Translations under genes and position numbers: made by a program
In this document: one piece after another, positions 63,722-64,000 of the stretch
Layout: the number at the start of each line of letters is the position of its first letter
Position numbering within the stretch: the stretch's first letter is position 1
Origin: Liolophura sinensis
Lineage: Eukaryota > Mollusca > Polyplacophora > Chitonida > Chitonidae
Direction of reading: 5' to 3'
NCBI RefSeq assembly: GCF_032854445.1
Contig: NC_088306.1
Location: 2,912,373-2,976,372 of the forward strand
DNA length: 64,000 nt
The notes under the pieces: generated by a model
Told to the model about the DNA's origin: nothing
Databases searched by the model: none
The model's input: the letters and a program-made list of their open reading frames with translations, nothing else

Positions 63722-64000
63722 TGGCTTCCATCGCGATGATGATGGGCGGCGCTCTCGTAAACGCTCTGGCCTTCAGCGGGAGCAACTATGTCTTTTCGTT
63801 GCTACGGAGCTCCGGTGTTGACGAAGAGCGGAGACGACATGATCACGCGGTAGAACAGCTCCAAGCCGCTCAGGCAAAATGGGCCAGAAAACGAACTGAG
63901 CGCTTGGACTGGATCAACGATGAACTTCGCCGCCAGGGCCACGCCGTCCAAACGTTCAGGGACGTTGAGACCGCCATACGCGAATATGCCCGAGTCACGG
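63721..64000 (+). CDS. Element protein, N-terminal 93 codons, cut by the window edge
   Basis: ATG 63721 overlaps the previous stop by one base (TAATG), an arrangement that suggests coupled or polycistronic expression. The visible part starts with a hydrophobic segment (MASIAMMMGGALVNALAFSG), then a charged helical region (DEERRRHDHAVEQLQAAQAK and KRTERLDWINDELRRQGHAV), probably coiled coil. No family is recognised. The frame is open at base 64000, so the element continues to the right. Confidence 0.75.
   Translation, partial: MASIAMMMGGALVNALAFSGSNYVFSLLRSSGVDEERRRHDHAVEQLQAAQAKWARKRTERLDWINDELRRQGHAVQTFRDVETAIREYARVT

Overview
The window looks like nuclear DNA of a marine invertebrate, most likely a lophotrochozoan such as a mollusc or brachiopod. 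The evidence is intron-rich animal genes, many tRNA-derived SINEs, minisatellites, and fragments of Tc1/mariner and BEL/Pao elements. The species is not determinable, and the lophotrochozoan call is an inference from the style of the repeats.

Layout. (1) 1-15.5 kb holds no intact gene. It carries two tRNA-derived SINE families (called SINE-A and SINE-B here), a decayed Tc1-like transposase, a decayed BEL/Pao integrase, foldback hairpins and a 298-bp inverted-repeat element. (2) 15.6-41.9 kb, minus strand, is a complete UNC-93-like membrane protein gene. It has five coding exons (622 codons) with splice sites and phases that agree. Its introns carry a 42-bp minisatellite, a 31-bp minisatellite, SINEs and, directly beside exon 2, an array of about 14 copies of a 114-bp unit copied from the end of exon 2 together with its splice donor. 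(3) 42-50 kb is intergenic with no gene I can support. (4) 50.4-53.2 kb, plus strand, holds the first three coding exons of UDP-glucose:glycoprotein glucosyltransferase (UGGT), the ER folding sensor, with an ERSE-like promoter element. (5) From about 54.2 kb to the right edge the DNA becomes GC-rich, intron-free and densely coding on both strands. This is a virus-like integrated element.

The element encodes an A32/FtsK-HerA type packaging ATPase. It also encodes a probable double-jelly-roll major capsid protein, whose gene overlaps the ATPase gene, and a probable single-jelly-roll penton or minor capsid protein. Around these lie a small Cys-rich zinc-binding protein and at least seven proteins of unknown function, several with a transmembrane segment at or near the C-terminus. 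This is the capsid and packaging core of Polinton/Maverick-like, adintovirus-like or Polinton-like viruses. No polymerase, integrase or protease lies within the window, so the lineage cannot be fixed. The element continues past base 64000. If the assembly is right, it sits in UGGT intron 3, because no later UGGT exon is seen before the edge.

Two element genes are each broken by a frame change at the same 9-mer, GGAAAAAAC, while the other long frames are open. The copy is therefore probably young, or the breaks are homopolymer errors or a form of slippage.
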